64,000 nucleotides of DNA from positions 124,001 to 188,000 of the forward strand of contig DUSX01000034.1 of the NCBI GenBank assembly GCA_012842395.1, read 5' to 3'. Position 1 is the stretch's first letter; every line of letters begins with the position of its first letter. This DNA comes from Bacillota bacterium. Lineage in GTDB: Bacteria > Bacillota > SHA-98 > UBA4971. Of the stretch, positions 26,309-35,939 are shown in pieces. Under the pieces are notes generated by a model that saw only the letters and a program-made list of their open reading frames with translations, did no database searches and was not told where the DNA came from. Both the position numbers and the translations under genes were made by a program.

Positions 26309-27835
26309 CTAAACCGAAGCCCGTTCGCGGGCGAGACTCGTTTTCACGCTCCTCCCGAGCATCTCTCTGAACTCATCGCCCTCTATCTTCTCCCTCTCGA
26401 GCAGCGTCACGCTGGCCTCCACGAGGACGTCCTTTCGGGATTCGAGGATCTGCCGGACCCTGCGTTCCTGCCCCCTCAGGATCGACGTCATGGTCTCGTG
26501 GTAGAGCTGTCTCGGGAGCTCATCCACGTTCACCACGCCAAGCTGCGACATCCCAGAGCCGATGAGACGCCTTGCGATGTCCAGGGCCTGTTCGAAGTCG
26601 TTCGCCGCACCCGTGGACCGCGTCCCGAAGCGGATCTCCTCGGCCACGGCACCCCCCAGGAGCACCGCGAGCTGGTCCTCAAGCCACTCACGCGTGTACA
26701 GGCACAGGTCCTCCTCCTGAGTCTGCCTGGTATAGCCCAGCGCCTTTCCCCGTGACGTAACGGTGATCGTTGAAACCGAGCCCGGGCGGAGCACTTCGCT
26801 TGCAAGCGCGTGCCCGACTTCGTGGAACGCGATCCTCTCAAGGTCCGCACGGCTCGGCCGACGGTCGAGCCTCTCTCCCATCATGACCTTGTCTATGGCG
26901 TCCCTGAATTCCCTCGCTCCGATCGTGCCCTTCCCTTGCCGCATCGCGAGAATGGCCGCCTCGTTCACGAGGTTCTCAAGGTGGGCACCGGAGAACCCGA
27001 ACGTCTGCTGCGCGATGTCTTCGAGATCGACGTCCTCGCCAAGTGGCTTGCCTTTCGTGTGGATTCGAAGGATATGGAGCCGCCCCTCGCGATCAGGAAG
27101 GTTCACCTGGACGATGCGGTCGAATCTACCAGGCCGAAGGAGCGCGGGGTCGAGCAGGTCGGCCCTGTTCGTGGCGCCTATCACCAGTAGCCTGACGTCG
27201 TCGTACGGGTTTATGCCGTCCATCTCTACGAGCAGCTGGTTGAGCGTCTGATCATACTCCAAATGGCTCGTGTGCTTGCCGCGCTTGCCGCCCAGCACCT
27301 CGATCTCGTCTATGAATATCATGGCGCTGCCGCGCTTCTCGCGGACCGCGCGCGTCCTCGCCGTATTGAAGAGCTGGCGGACCCGTTGCGCCCCCACCCC
27401 AGCGTACATCTCGACGAATTCGGACCCGCTCGCTGCCAGGAACACGCTGCCGGTGTAGCTCGCGGCGGCTTTGGCGAGCAACGTCTTGCCGGTGCCCGGA
27501 GGGCCCGTAAGGAGGATGCCCCGCAAGGGCCGAATGCCCAGGGCCTTGACCTTGTCCGCGTTCACCACGAATTCGAGCGCCTCCAGGAGCTCTCGCTTGG
27601 CGACTTCCTGGCCCCCAATGTCGTTGAACGAGACATGCGGCACCCCCGGGTCCTGCCGCCCTCCGCTCAGCACGTGAAAGCGCTTGCCAACCCCGACCCC
27701 CGGGCCGGCGGCCTGGAGGTACCATAAGGCAACCGCGATTCCCATGAGAAGAACGAGCGGCATTATGTTGTATCCGGAGACGGCGAGGAAGGTTGCCGCG
27801 GCGAGCGACGCCCCCACGCCGATTTCCTTGAGCAT
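26309..27835 (-). CDS. FtsH-like AAA+ zinc metalloprotease lacking the extracytoplasmic domain
   Basis: About 508 aa. Two closely spaced membrane segments occupy residues about 8-40 with almost no external loop, whereas normal FtsH has about 70-80 residues there. The AAA+ domain follows: GPPGTGKTLLAKAAA near 113, MIFIDEIEVLGGKRG, and the SRH ATNRADLLDPALLRPGRF. The M41 peptidase has HEVGHAL near 340 and the distal aspartate in TGAANDFEQA. All catalytic residues appear intact, so it should be active. It probably degrades membrane or cytoplasmic targets with different access rules from canonical FtsH. ATG 27835 follows GAGGG. Confidence 0.88.
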   Translation of the reverse strand: MLKEIGVGASLAAATFLAVSGYNIMPLVLLMGIAVALWYLQAAGPGVGVGKRFHVLSGGRQDPGVPHVSFNDIGGQEVAKRELLEALEFVVNADKVKALGIRPLRGILLTGPPGTGKTLLAKAAASYTGSVFLAASGSEFVEMYAGVGAQRVRQLFNTARTRAVREKRGSAMIFIDEIEVLGGKRGKHTSHLEYDQTLNQLLVEMDGINPYDDVRLLVIGATNRADLLDPALLRPGRFDRIVQVNLPDREGRLHILRIHTKGKPLGEDVDLEDIAQQTFGFSGAHLENLVNEAAILAMRQGKGTIGAREFRDAIDKVMMGERLDRRPSRADLERIAFHEVGHALASEVLRPGSVSTITVTSRGKALGYTRQTQEEDLCLYTREWLEDQLAVLLGGAVAEEIRFGTRSTGAANDFEQALDIARRLIGSGMSQLGVVNVDELPRQLYHETMTSILRGQERRVRQILESRKDVLVEASVTLLEREKIEGDEFREMLGRSVKTSLARERASV

Positions 27836-28029
27836 CTCTGGTTTCCCTCTCCCTCCCCCGCAAGGCAAAGCAGCTCCCGGTCTCGCTTCAGGTTGAGGAA
27901 CGGGCCTCGTCTCCGCGCGTCCGGGACGAGACCAGGGCTTCTCGGCCTCCCGCGGCGAAAAGTCCCACGACGAGTCCCGCCGCCCAAACTCGACCTCGAC
28001 ACGCGAGCGTCGGCGGGCGGTCCCGTGTA

Positions 28030-28638
28030 TCAACGCAGACCACAGCCGGTGAAGGGCGACTGCCAAGGGACGGACGCTGCGCGCTGGTCGCCGCCCACCA
28101 CACCACCCGACGCCGTCGCATCCTTCCTCGGGATCACCTCGTAAAGATAGTGCGCGCCTTCATGCAGTTGCAGGTACACGTTGCGGGAGTCGACGTAAAC
28201 GTTCCACCTCTCCAGCCCCGCTTCTGCGGCAAGGGCATCGATTGCCTTCGCCATGTCCCGGAACGTGCCACGCGCCATCGCTTCTTCCACGGCAAAGCGC
28301 ATTCGCCGGTACGCGTCGGAGAGCTGGCCGGTTCTGGTGTCTTCGATGATGAGGCGAGAGACCCTCCCGGTCGCCCGCGTGATCCCGTCTTGGATTTGCA
28401 GGTATGCGGCCTGAAGGTCCCGAACGTCCTTCAGCTTGACCCGCACCTCGAGGTCAGACGCCGACCCCGTGGCTGGCATGATCTGCCAGGCAGCCACATC
28501 AGCGCGGCTTCGGAGGAACGCTTCCATGGGCCGTTCCACCTGAACGTGGTACGCGGCGATCCGCCCACCGGTGAGGATGGCGAATGTCACGAGGAACGCT
28601 ACTATGACCTTCCTGATATCGAGCCCGAATACCTTCAC
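28030..28638 (-). CDS. Unknown single-pass membrane protein
   Basis: About 202 aa. N-terminal TM (VIVAFLVTFAILTGGRIAAY, residues about 10-30), then a mostly alpha/beta extracytoplasmic or cytoplasmic domain with VRVKLKDVRDLQAAYLQIQD and GLERWNVYVDSRNVYLQLHE. I do not recognise the family. GTG 28638 has GGGAG 5 nt upstream, and a good extended -10 promoter lies just before it. It precedes the FtsH-like protease by about 195 bp on the same strand, so it could be an adaptor, substrate or the missing external domain partner of that protease (inference). Confidence 0.75.
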   Translation of the reverse strand: MKVFGLDIRKVIVAFLVTFAILTGGRIAAYHVQVERPMEAFLRSRADVAAWQIMPATGSASDLEVRVKLKDVRDLQAAYLQIQDGITRATGRVSRLIIEDTRTGQLSDAYRRMRFAVEEAMARGTFRDMAKAIDALAAEAGLERWNVYVDSRNVYLQLHEGAHYLYEVIPRKDATASGGVVGGDQRAASVPWQSPFTGCGLR

Positions 28639-28948
28639 CTGCTCTCCCTCCCACGGGCTAGCAGCAATTATAGCACAACGCCCCCGCCTTGCGCGAGGGC
28701 AAACTTGAGGCAAACATGGCAATCGGGTCGTCGAGCCCGCTCCCGTACATCTTTGCCTCTGCATTCGGGTCCAAGGCTCGTCGCGACCTTCCAGGCATCG
28801 CAGGACGTAGGAACGCGCGCCCGTGTGTGCTTAGTGGTGCGGGGCAACCCGTGTCTTGTCGAGGAAACACGCGCCACCCACATCGCGTCACGGCGGAACC
28901 GCGGAACCGGACACGGGCCACATCCGGCGTCCGGTCACAGCCCTGCCA
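28639..28948. other. Intergenic region between rpe and the unknown membrane protein gene
   Basis: Contains the extended -10 promoter at 28667-28675 and, near the rpe end, a hairpin at 28906-28935 (ACCGGAC/GTCCGGT) that may end the rpe transcript but has no T-run. Nothing else recognised. Confidence 0.5.
28667..28675 (-). promoter_or_regulatory. Extended -10 promoter
   Basis: TGCTATAAT on the minus strand is a perfect extended -10 (TGnTATAAT). No clear -35 at 17 nt, as is common for extended -10 promoters. It lies about 30 bp before the GTG of the unknown membrane protein gene and probably drives that gene and the FtsH-like protease. Confidence 0.65.
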
Positions 28949-29617
28949 TCAACAGGACGGGAGCGCCGAAAACGCGCTCCTCCTCAAGCGCTCCACGTTC
29001 GCGCAAGGGTCTAGCCCGTCGAACACGAAATTCCCGGCAACGAGAACATTGGCCCCAGCCTCCACCGCGAGAGGCGCCGTAGTGTCTCGTATGCCGCCGT
29101 CCACCTCGATGTCGATGCATCTGTGAGCGCGCTCGATCATCTCCCTTGCCTGCCGTATCTTCGGCAGCGTCGCGCGGATGAACTCCTGCCCCCCGAATCC
29201 CGGGTTGACCGTCATGACGAGGATGAGGTCCACGAGATCGAGCACGTGTTCGAGCCAGCACGTAGGAGTAGCGGGGCAAATGGCCAGGCCAGCCTTCACG
29301 CCAGCGCCCTTCACTGCTTGGAGGGTCCTATGGACGTGAGGGGTCGCCTCGGCATGGACCGTGATGATCGACGCTCCCGCCTCCGCAAAGCGGCCGATGT
29401 AAGCGTCGGGGTCGTCGATCATGAGATGCACGTCAAGGGGCAAGCTGGTCACTGCCCTCAAAGAGGCCACCACGGGCGGCCCCACGGTGATGTTCGGCAC
29501 GAAGTGGCCGTCCATCACGTCCACGTGCAAGAGGTCCGCACACCGCTCCACACGGGCTACCTCATCCGCGAGGTGCGCGAAATCCGCTGAGAGTATGGAT
29601 GGCGCTATCTTTACCAA
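28949..29617 (-). CDS. rpe: Ribulose-phosphate 3-epimerase
   Basis: 222-aa TIM-barrel enzyme interconverting ribulose 5-phosphate and xylulose 5-phosphate in the pentose phosphate pathway. IAPSILSADFAHL at the start, LLHVDVMDGHFVPNIT near 28, PLDVHLMIDDPD near 60, VMTVNPGFGGQEF near 135, and DIEVDGGIRDTT near 170 carry the metal and phosphate ligands. The start is TTG 29617, overlapping the rsgA stop by 7 nt, with AAGG about 6 nt upstream. The rsgA-rpe order is standard in Firmicutes. Confidence 0.96.
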   Translation of the reverse strand: MVKIAPSILSADFAHLADEVARVERCADLLHVDVMDGHFVPNITVGPPVVASLRAVTSLPLDVHLMIDDPDAYIGRFAEAGASIITVHAEATPHVHRTLQAVKGAGVKAGLAICPATPTCWLEHVLDLVDLILVMTVNPGFGGQEFIRATLPKIRQAREMIERAHRCIDIEVDGGIRDTTAPLAVEAGANVLVAGNFVFDGLDPCANVERLRRSAFSALPSC

Positions 29618-30501
29618 AACTTCCCTTTCCTTTCTGCCTCTATGATCTCCTCGAGGAATTTCACGTAGTGCGTGTACCGCGACTCGGACACTTCGCCCGC
29701 CTCTACCGCGGCCTTAACAGCGCACCCAGGCTCCTTGTGGTGCAGGCACCCGGTGAACCTGCAGCGATCGCGCACCGCGGCAAACTCGGGAAAGAGGTCC
29801 CCCAGGTTCTCCCTTCGCAGCCCCGTGAGATCGAGGTCAAGCTTGGAGAACCCTGGGGTGTCCGCGACGAACCCGTCCGGCTGGACGCTGAGCAGCATCG
29901 AGTGCCGCGTTGTGTGCCTGCCACGCCCGGTCTTCGCGCTTATCTCCCCGCAGCGGAGCCGTAGGCCCGGCTCGAGAGCGTTGAGGAGCGCGGACTTGCC
30001 CACGCCCGAGGGCCCCGAGAAGACGGAGATCTTGCCAGCAAGAGCCCTCCTGAGCGCCCGCAAGCCCCACCGGGCCCTTGCACTCGCCCGCACGACCGTA
30101 TAGCCTGCGCGCTTGTAAATCCTCGCGAGCTTCCTCGAGGCGTAGTCGCTCACGAGATCCATCTTGTTGAAGCATACCACGGCGCCAAGCCCGGCGGCCC
30201 CTACCGCGACGAGCATGCGGTCGAGAAGCTCGAGGTCGGGCTCGGGGTCATCGCATGCCATCACGACGACCGCTTGGTCCACGTTCGCCACGGGGGGCCT
30301 GACGAGGCGCGACTTCCTCGGGAGGATGTCCTCGATGGCGCCGCTTCCGGGCCCGGTTACGCTGAAGGAGACCATGTCCCCCACGAGCACCTCCTTGCGT
30401 TCCTTCCGGAGCCTGCCCCGGGCCACGCAATCGAAGGTCTCGCCTCCTGACTCCACGTAGTAATGACCGGAGTATGCCCTCGTAACCCGCCCTTCCGGCA
30501 C
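29611..30501 (-). CDS. rsgA: Ribosome small-subunit-dependent GTPase RsgA
   Basis: About 296 aa, circularly permuted GTPase acting in late 30S maturation. After an OB fold, motifs run G4-G1-G3: CFNKMDLVSDY, SGPSGVGKSALLN and DTPGFSKLDL. The zinc knuckle is C-RFTG-C-LHH-KEPG-C. GTG 30501 has GGGAGG 7 nt upstream; the size equals B. subtilis YloQ. It sits between prkC and rpe, the standard Firmicutes order; B. subtilis RsgA is a known PrkC phosphorylation target. Confidence 0.95.
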   Translation of the reverse strand: MPEGRVTRAYSGHYYVESGGETFDCVARGRLRKERKEVLVGDMVSFSVTGPGSGAIEDILPRKSRLVRPPVANVDQAVVVMACDDPEPDLELLDRMLVAVGAAGLGAVVCFNKMDLVSDYASRKLARIYKRAGYTVVRASARARWGLRALRRALAGKISVFSGPSGVGKSALLNALEPGLRLRCGEISAKTGRGRHTTRHSMLLSVQPDGFVADTPGFSKLDLDLTGLRRENLGDLFPEFAAVRDRCRFTGCLHHKEPGCAVKAAVEAGEVSESRYTHYVKFLEEIIEAERKGKFW

Positions 30502-30515
30502 TTGCGGCCCTCCCG

Positions 30516-32468
30516 TTACTCCTTCGGCACCCACTCGTCTTTGTACAAGATCCCGGCGATGTACACCCTGATCCTGACCTTCCGGCCCCACGCATTCACC
30601 TGTTTCTCAATGCGCTCGCCCGGCGCGTGCATCCCCACGTAGTAGTCGCGCTCGCCATAATAGTCGTTGATTTTGATCCTCACTTCCTGTTGGTCCGCGC
30701 CCGGCGGAACGAGGATCGTGACCAGCGTTGAGACGGGTGTTATAGCGTCCAGTATCGACGATGAACCTTCGGTCCCGGCGGATATCACCAGGTCCACGGC
30801 TGTGCCTCGCTGCACTTCCTGCCCGGCGGGCGGGACTTGACTCAAGACAACTCCGGGGGTCTCCCCTTCTCGAGCCTCCTCCGTGACGTTGCCCTTCACG
30901 AGGCCTGCCAGCGCAAGCCGGGACTCGGCATCGGAAAGCGTCGCGCCCACAACGTCGGGCACGGCCACTACGTTGGGCTCGGGCCCGGCCGAAACCACTA
31001 TGTCAATTGGAATGCCCTTTTCCACACGCGTTCCGGCCTCGGGCGACTGCGACAACACCCGCCCGCGCGCCACATCAGAGCTGTATTCCTCGGTCTGGAT
31101 CCCTTCCTTAAGCTCCAGGCGCTCAAGTTCCAGGACGGCTTGGCGGACGTCCAGGCCCTTCAAGTCGGGGACCTCGACCATTTCCTTGCCCATGCTCACC
31201 ACGAGCAGCACCCTGCTGTTGAGCTTCACTTTCTCATATGGGGCGGGTCGCTGGGAAATCACGGCGTTCGGCGGGACAGAGTCGTCGTAACGCCTGTCAG
31301 GCTCGTCCAGGCGCAGGCCAGCCTCTTCAGCCATGAGCTTCGCCTCGTCCAAGGTCTTGCCGGTGAAATCGGGAACGCGAACCTCTTCCACATACAGCCA
31401 TTCAGGCAGCTTGATGACCGCCACGGCGGCGAGGCTGAAGAGGGCCAGCGTGACCATGACTAGCATCGCGACAGCTTTCCCCACGCCGCGCGAGCTCTTG
31501 CGGGGTTTCGCCAGGGTATCATCCACTCCTTTCGGGCCCGCCGCTCGAGGCATCGCCGGTGGCCGGAAGACCTCGGTGGGCGCGTCCGCGGCCCTGTTCT
31601 CGCCACCACCATCTCCGGTGCTAGGCGCGGCGTCGATGCGCACGCCCCCCGGCACAGGAACGTACTTCTCCAGAGCACGCACCATGTCGCGGGCGTTCTG
31701 ATAGCGCTTGGAGGGGTCCTTCTCAAGGGCTTTCATGACGATCCTGCCGAGCTCGCGTGGCACTCTGGGGTTGAGCTCGGAGGGGGATATCGCGGTGTTC
31801 TGCAAGTGTTGCAGCGCAATCGCAATCGGGGTGTCCCCCTTGAACGGCACCCTGCCCGTGAGCATCTCGTAAAGCACAACTCCAAGGGAGTAGATGTCCG
31901 ACCCGATGCCGACGGTCTCTCCCCTGGCCTGCTCTGGCGAAAAGTAATTCACCGTTCCGATGATCGTGCCTGTCTCGGTGAGTGCTGAGGTGCTCGTGGC
32001 GCGGGCTATGCCGAAGTCGGTCACCTTGACCGCACCCTCGGGGGTCACCAGGATGTTGTGCGGCTTTATGTCCCTGTGGACGATGTTGTTCTTGTGAGCA
32101 TGATCGAGGGCCGCCAGGATCTGGCACGCGATCCCCGCCGCCTTCTCGGGCGCGAGCGGACCCTCCTCGCGGATGAGGTCCTTCAGGCTCTTGCCGCTGA
32201 CGTATTCCATCACTATATAGTAACGGTCGCCGTCCTGGCCCACGTCGTAGATGCTGACGATGTTCGGGTGGGACAGGCTCGCAGCCGCCTGGGCTTCTCT
32301 GCGGAACCTCTCCACAAATTCCTCGTCGGACGCGAACTGAGGCCGAAGGACTTTTACGGCGACGATCCTGTTTAGGACCGAGTCGCGGGCCCTGTAGACC
32401 TCGGCCATGCCGCCCTCGCCCACCCTCGACAGGATCCTATACCTTGTCCCCAGGACCTCCTCTGTCAT
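30516..32468 (-). CDS. prkC: Serine/threonine protein kinase with three PASTA domains (PrkC/StkP)
   Basis: About 650 aa. Kinase domain residues about 10-270: VGEGGMAEVYRA, AVKVL lysine, HRDIKPHNILV, and DFGIAR. A basic proline-rich linker is followed by one TM near 335 (VAMLVMVTLALFSLAAVAVI). Three extracellular PASTA repeats start VRVPDFTGKT, VEVPDLKGLD and VAVPDVVGAT, and a further roughly 80-residue C-terminal domain follows. PASTA domains sense muropeptides or lipid II, linking wall state to growth or germination. ATG 32468 has GAGGTGAGACC upstream. The cognate phosphatase is encoded three genes earlier. Confidence 0.95.
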   Translation of the reverse strand: MTEEVLGTRYRILSRVGEGGMAEVYRARDSVLNRIVAVKVLRPQFASDEEFVERFRREAQAAASLSHPNIVSIYDVGQDGDRYYIVMEYVSGKSLKDLIREEGPLAPEKAAGIACQILAALDHAHKNNIVHRDIKPHNILVTPEGAVKVTDFGIARATSTSALTETGTIIGTVNYFSPEQARGETVGIGSDIYSLGVVLYEMLTGRVPFKGDTPIAIALQHLQNTAISPSELNPRVPRELGRIVMKALEKDPSKRYQNARDMVRALEKYVPVPGGVRIDAAPSTGDGGGENRAADAPTEVFRPPAMPRAAGPKGVDDTLAKPRKSSRGVGKAVAMLVMVTLALFSLAAVAVIKLPEWLYVEEVRVPDFTGKTLDEAKLMAEEAGLRLDEPDRRYDDSVPPNAVISQRPAPYEKVKLNSRVLLVVSMGKEMVEVPDLKGLDVRQAVLELERLELKEGIQTEEYSSDVARGRVLSQSPEAGTRVEKGIPIDIVVSAGPEPNVVAVPDVVGATLSDAESRLALAGLVKGNVTEEAREGETPGVVLSQVPPAGQEVQRGTAVDLVISAGTEGSSSILDAITPVSTLVTILVPPGADQQEVRIKINDYYGERDYYVGMHAPGERIEKQVNAWGRKVRIRVYIAGILYKDEWVPKE

Positions 32469-32487
32469 GGTCTCACCTCGCCCGGCA

Positions 32488-33912
32488 TCACCGCGAGGCG
32501 GCCCGAAGCGCGGCGCGCAGGATCTCGCGCGCCACGGGCGCGGAGACCGCCCCGCCGGACCCCCCGTTCTCGAGCACAACCGCCACCGCGCAGCGCGGGT
32601 CATCCGCCGGAGCGAACCCCACGAACCACGCGTGGGGAGCCCCGTGTGGGTTCTGGGCGGTGCCCGTTTTGCCAGCGACTCTGACCCCCGGAAGCCCCGC
32701 GGCGCGCGCTGTGCCTCGCGCGACCGCCCCGACCATCATATCCTTCACGAGGCCGGCCTCTTCAGCCGGGACCGGCACGCACAGGATCACGCTGGGAGTC
32801 CTGCGGAGCACGGCCCCGTCGGGATCGCGCACTTCGCGTACCACGTACGGGCGGCGCATCACCCCACCGTTCCCGATCGCTCCGACGGCGCATGCCATCT
32901 CAAGTGGGCTCGCGAGGAGCGTGCCCTGGCCGATAGATATCTGCGCGACCGTGGCTCTGTCAAGCCCCGCATCAGCGACTGTGATGACACCCGCCGCAGT
33001 CGGGACATCAAAAGGCAAGGCCGCGCCGAAATGGAAGCTCCGAAGACCATTATACAGCTTTTCGCCGCCCACGCGCCACCCGATCTGGGCAAACGCCACG
33101 TTGCACGAATAGGCGAGAGCAGACGAGAGGTTCACGTTCCCATGCGCCTTGCCTCCGGGGCACGAGATCTCACGGTCATCGCCGGCGCGCGTTCCGACCC
33201 TTATGGCGCCCTCACACCGGAACGTCTCGTCCACGCTTACAGCGCCCGAAGACAGAGCTATGGCCGCTATCATCGGCTTTACCGCCGAGCCGGGCGGGTA
33301 GAGGCCGAGCGTCGCCCTATTGAACAGCGGGCTTGCCTCGTCTTCGACAAGCCGCTCCCAAGCGGACGAGATCTGCGATGGCGAGAAGCCCGGGTTGCTC
33401 ACCATCGCGAGAACAGCGCCGGTCCTCGGGTCAAGCGCCACCGCAGCGCCGCGGCGCCCCGCCATCGCCCGTTCCGCCGCCTGCTGGACCTCTAGATCAA
33501 TAGTGAGGACTATGTCGTTACCGCGCGCGTGGCCGTGGCCCGCTGAGAAAACGCTCCTAACGAAGCTTTCGAGCCAGCTCCGCCCGTCGAGCCCGAGGAG
33601 CTCCGAGTTGTAGCTCGCTTCGAGCCCGGCCACGCCGTACCTCGCGTCCTCGTAGCCCACAAGGTGTGCCAGGCTGAGCGGGCCCACGTAAAGCCTGGGC
33701 CCACCGGGTGCAACATCCCTTGCGACGGGCTCCCCGCCCGAGAGGAATATGGAGCCTCGTACGATCTCGCGCCTTGCCGCCGTCACCCTGGGGTTTCGCG
33801 GATGGGCCGAAAGACTCGGCGCGCGGACGACGCCCACATAGGCGAGCCTGGCTGCCACAGCGATGAACGCAACTAGAAACGCGGCCGTGACCCGGCGGAT
33901 GCTATCCTTCAA
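32488..33912 (-). CDS. pbpA: Class B penicillin-binding protein (PbpA-like)
   Basis: About 474 aa transpeptidase. One N-terminal TM (VTAAFLVAFIAVAARLAYVG, residues about 8-27), a short pedestal, then SxxK (PPGSAVKPM), SCN (AYSCNVAFAQIG) and KTG (AGKTGTAQNP). No PASTA domains. Its size and gene order resemble actinobacterial PbpA. TTG 33912 overlaps the end of the SEDS gene by 11 nt and has AGGG 6 nt upstream; tight coupling suggests a one-to-one synthase pair with that SEDS protein. Confidence 0.92.
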   Translation of the reverse strand: MKDSIRRVTAAFLVAFIAVAARLAYVGVVRAPSLSAHPRNPRVTAARREIVRGSIFLSGGEPVARDVAPGGPRLYVGPLSLAHLVGYEDARYGVAGLEASYNSELLGLDGRSWLESFVRSVFSAGHGHARGNDIVLTIDLEVQQAAERAMAGRRGAAVALDPRTGAVLAMVSNPGFSPSQISSAWERLVEDEASPLFNRATLGLYPPGSAVKPMIAAIALSSGAVSVDETFRCEGAIRVGTRAGDDREISCPGGKAHGNVNLSSALAYSCNVAFAQIGWRVGGEKLYNGLRSFHFGAALPFDVPTAAGVITVADAGLDRATVAQISIGQGTLLASPLEMACAVGAIGNGGVMRRPYVVREVRDPDGAVLRRTPSVILCVPVPAEEAGLVKDMMVGAVARGTARAAGLPGVRVAGKTGTAQNPHGAPHAWFVGFAPADDPRCAVAVVLENGGSGGAVSAPVAREILRAALRAASR

Positions 33913-35230
33913 CCTCGACCCTAGCCTCCTCCTTGCCGCGCTCCTCCTGTTCCTCGCGGGCCACGCGGAGCACGAATCCCACCGCGGCAAAGCTTGCCAC
34001 CATCGAGCTGCCGCCGTAGCTTACGAACGGCAGAGTAACCCCGGTGAGCGGAACGAGCCCCAGGACTCCACCGGTTATCGCGAGCGCCTGCAGTCCTATG
34101 AGGGAAGTCATGCCCGCTGCGAGGAGCCCGCGAAAATCGTCTCTCGCTCGGGTGGCCCACGAAAGCCCCCTCTGCACCAACAGTGCGTAGGCGCCAATCA
34201 CGGCCAGCCCGCCCACGAGCCCCATCTCTTCGCATATGGCGGAGAAAACGAAATCGGTAGGCGCGGCGGGTATGACGTTGGGCATCCCGCGACCAGGTCC
34301 CACGCCGATGATGCCACCCGCCGCCACGGCGAACATGGACTGCACCGCCTGATAGCCGGTGGAATCCATGAACCGCCACGGATCGAGCCACACAGTGAAC
34401 CTGGCCTTGACGTGCGGGAAAAACCAAGCGCATGCTGCAGCACCCAGCGCCAGGAGAACCGCACCCCCTGCCACATAAGAGGCTCTCCCCGACGCCGCGT
34501 ACAACATCACGAGGAAGACCCCGAAAAAGAGAACCGCCGCCCCCAAGTCTCTCTGGAAGACCAGAAGCACGAGAGCCAGGCCCCACATCAGGACGAGCGG
34601 CCCGGCGTACGAGAGGTCCGGCAGGAGGATCCCAAGGAGCCTCCGGGATGACCTCTTCAGTAGCGCTCTAGTGTCCTTGAGATAGCCTGCGTAGAACATG
34701 ACCATGAGGACCTTGGCGGCCTCCGACGGCTGCACCGCCACAAATCCAAGGTCAAGCCACGACCTTGCGCCACCGACCTCGACGCCAAAGAAAATGGTGC
34801 TCGCGAGAAGGACGCACGACGTCGCCGCGGCAACGAACCTGTATTTCTCAAACACCCGCACCTCCGGGGTGAACGCCACAAGCGCGGACATCGTCGCGAC
34901 CCCGAGAGCGAGATGGCCCACCTGCCTCGCAGCAAGCCCAGGATCGAGCCTGAGGACCTCTGCGAGGCCGACGCCTGAGAGAAAGGCCACAACCGAGAAG
35001 ACCACCGGGTCGCCAATGCGGCGTCCCCGCCCGAACGAGATGTGACAGGTGAGGAAGATCCCAGTGAACCCTAGAAGCGCGGGCCACCCCGGCGAGCGCT
35101 CCGGCCTCCCGGAAGCAAGGGTCGCCATGACCACGCCGAGCATGCCGGGCAAGAGCGCCGTCGCGAACAGAGTGTCGATTGATGACGGCCCTGGCAGGCC
35201 CCGGGCTGCGCCGCGAGCGTCGTATGTCAT
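33902..35230 (-). CDS. rodA: SEDS-family peptidoglycan polymerase (FtsW/RodA), second copy
   Basis: 442 aa with about 12 hydrophobic segments. SEDS motifs: VGGARSWLDLGFVAVQPSEAAK, VFQRDLGAAVLFFG, the WRFMDSTGYQAVQS region, and GVTLPFVSYGGSSM. The N-terminus has about two more TMs than the copy at 5526-6644, like the actinobacterial RodA in the pknB operon. ATG 35230 overlaps the prpC stop (ATGA). The symbol is a best guess; sequence alone does not tell elongation from division use. Confidence 0.9.
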   Translation of the reverse strand: MTYDARGAARGLPGPSSIDTLFATALLPGMLGVVMATLASGRPERSPGWPALLGFTGIFLTCHISFGRGRRIGDPVVFSVVAFLSGVGLAEVLRLDPGLAARQVGHLALGVATMSALVAFTPEVRVFEKYRFVAAATSCVLLASTIFFGVEVGGARSWLDLGFVAVQPSEAAKVLMVMFYAGYLKDTRALLKRSSRRLLGILLPDLSYAGPLVLMWGLALVLLVFQRDLGAAVLFFGVFLVMLYAASGRASYVAGGAVLLALGAAACAWFFPHVKARFTVWLDPWRFMDSTGYQAVQSMFAVAAGGIIGVGPGRGMPNVIPAAPTDFVFSAICEEMGLVGGLAVIGAYALLVQRGLSWATRARDDFRGLLAAGMTSLIGLQALAITGGVLGLVPLTGVTLPFVSYGGSSMVASFAAVGFVLRVAREEQEERGKEEARVEVEG

Positions 35231-35934
35231 GGCAGGTCAAGGAACACCGCTACAGCGGTGATGTTGTCGTGGCCCCCTCCGCGCATCGCGAGCTCCACGA
35301 GCTGGTCTACTGCGGATCTCGGATCTTGCGCAGAAGCCATAACTCTCAGTATCTCCCCGTCGTCAACGGCACCGGTGAGGCCATCTGTGCAGAGGAGAAA
35401 CCGGTCGCCCGGTCCGAGCTTGCAGTAGCCCACCTCGATCTCCACATCGGGCTGCGTGCCGATGGCACGGGTGAGGAGATTGCGCTGAGGGTGGGCACGG
35501 GCCTCAGGTTCGGAAAGCATGCCCATGCGGATAAGCTCGCCTACGATGGAATGGTCCTCGGTGAGCCTGTGCAGCCTGCCATCCCGCACGAGATACGCCC
35601 GGCTGTCGCCCACGTGTCCTATGTAAGCAGTGTCCCCTGTGATCAAGAGCACGGTGAGAGTAGTCCCCATCCCCTCGCAGGACGGATCGGCCACCGAGCG
35701 CTTGTACACGGCCCGATTGATCCCCTCCAGGGCTTCCGCCAAGGCCCCAGCCGGGTCGCCGTTCTCCGGAGGCTTGAACTCTTTCAACATGCGGATGGCC
35801 ATTTGGCTCGCGATCTCACCCGCTTCGTGGCCCCCAAGTCCGTCAGCGACGGCGAAAACGCCGTCACCGATGAGGTAGTCATCCTCGTTCACGGACCTCA
35901 CGAGGCCCACGTCCGTCCGGGCAGAGGCCTGCAT
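35227..35934 (-). CDS. prpC: PP2C-type serine/threonine phosphatase (PrpC/PstP)
   Basis: About 235 aa, cytoplasmic. Metal-binding motifs VRSVNEDDYL near 14, FAVADGLGGHEAGEIA near 30, GDSRAYLVRDGRL near 115, and LCTDGLTGAVDD near 180. It should reverse PrkC phosphorylation. There is no TM after the phosphatase domain, unlike mycobacterial PstP. ATG 35934 follows GGTGAGGG and starts 5 bp past the fhaB stop. Confidence 0.95.
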   Translation of the reverse strand: MQASARTDVGLVRSVNEDDYLIGDGVFAVADGLGGHEAGEIASQMAIRMLKEFKPPENGDPAGALAEALEGINRAVYKRSVADPSCEGMGTTLTVLLITGDTAYIGHVGDSRAYLVRDGRLHRLTEDHSIVGELIRMGMLSEPEARAHPQRNLLTRAIGTQPDVEIEVGYCKLGPGDRFLLCTDGLTGAVDDGEILRVMASAQDPRSAVDQLVELAMRGGGHDNITAVAVFLDLP

Positions 35935-35939
35935 AACCC

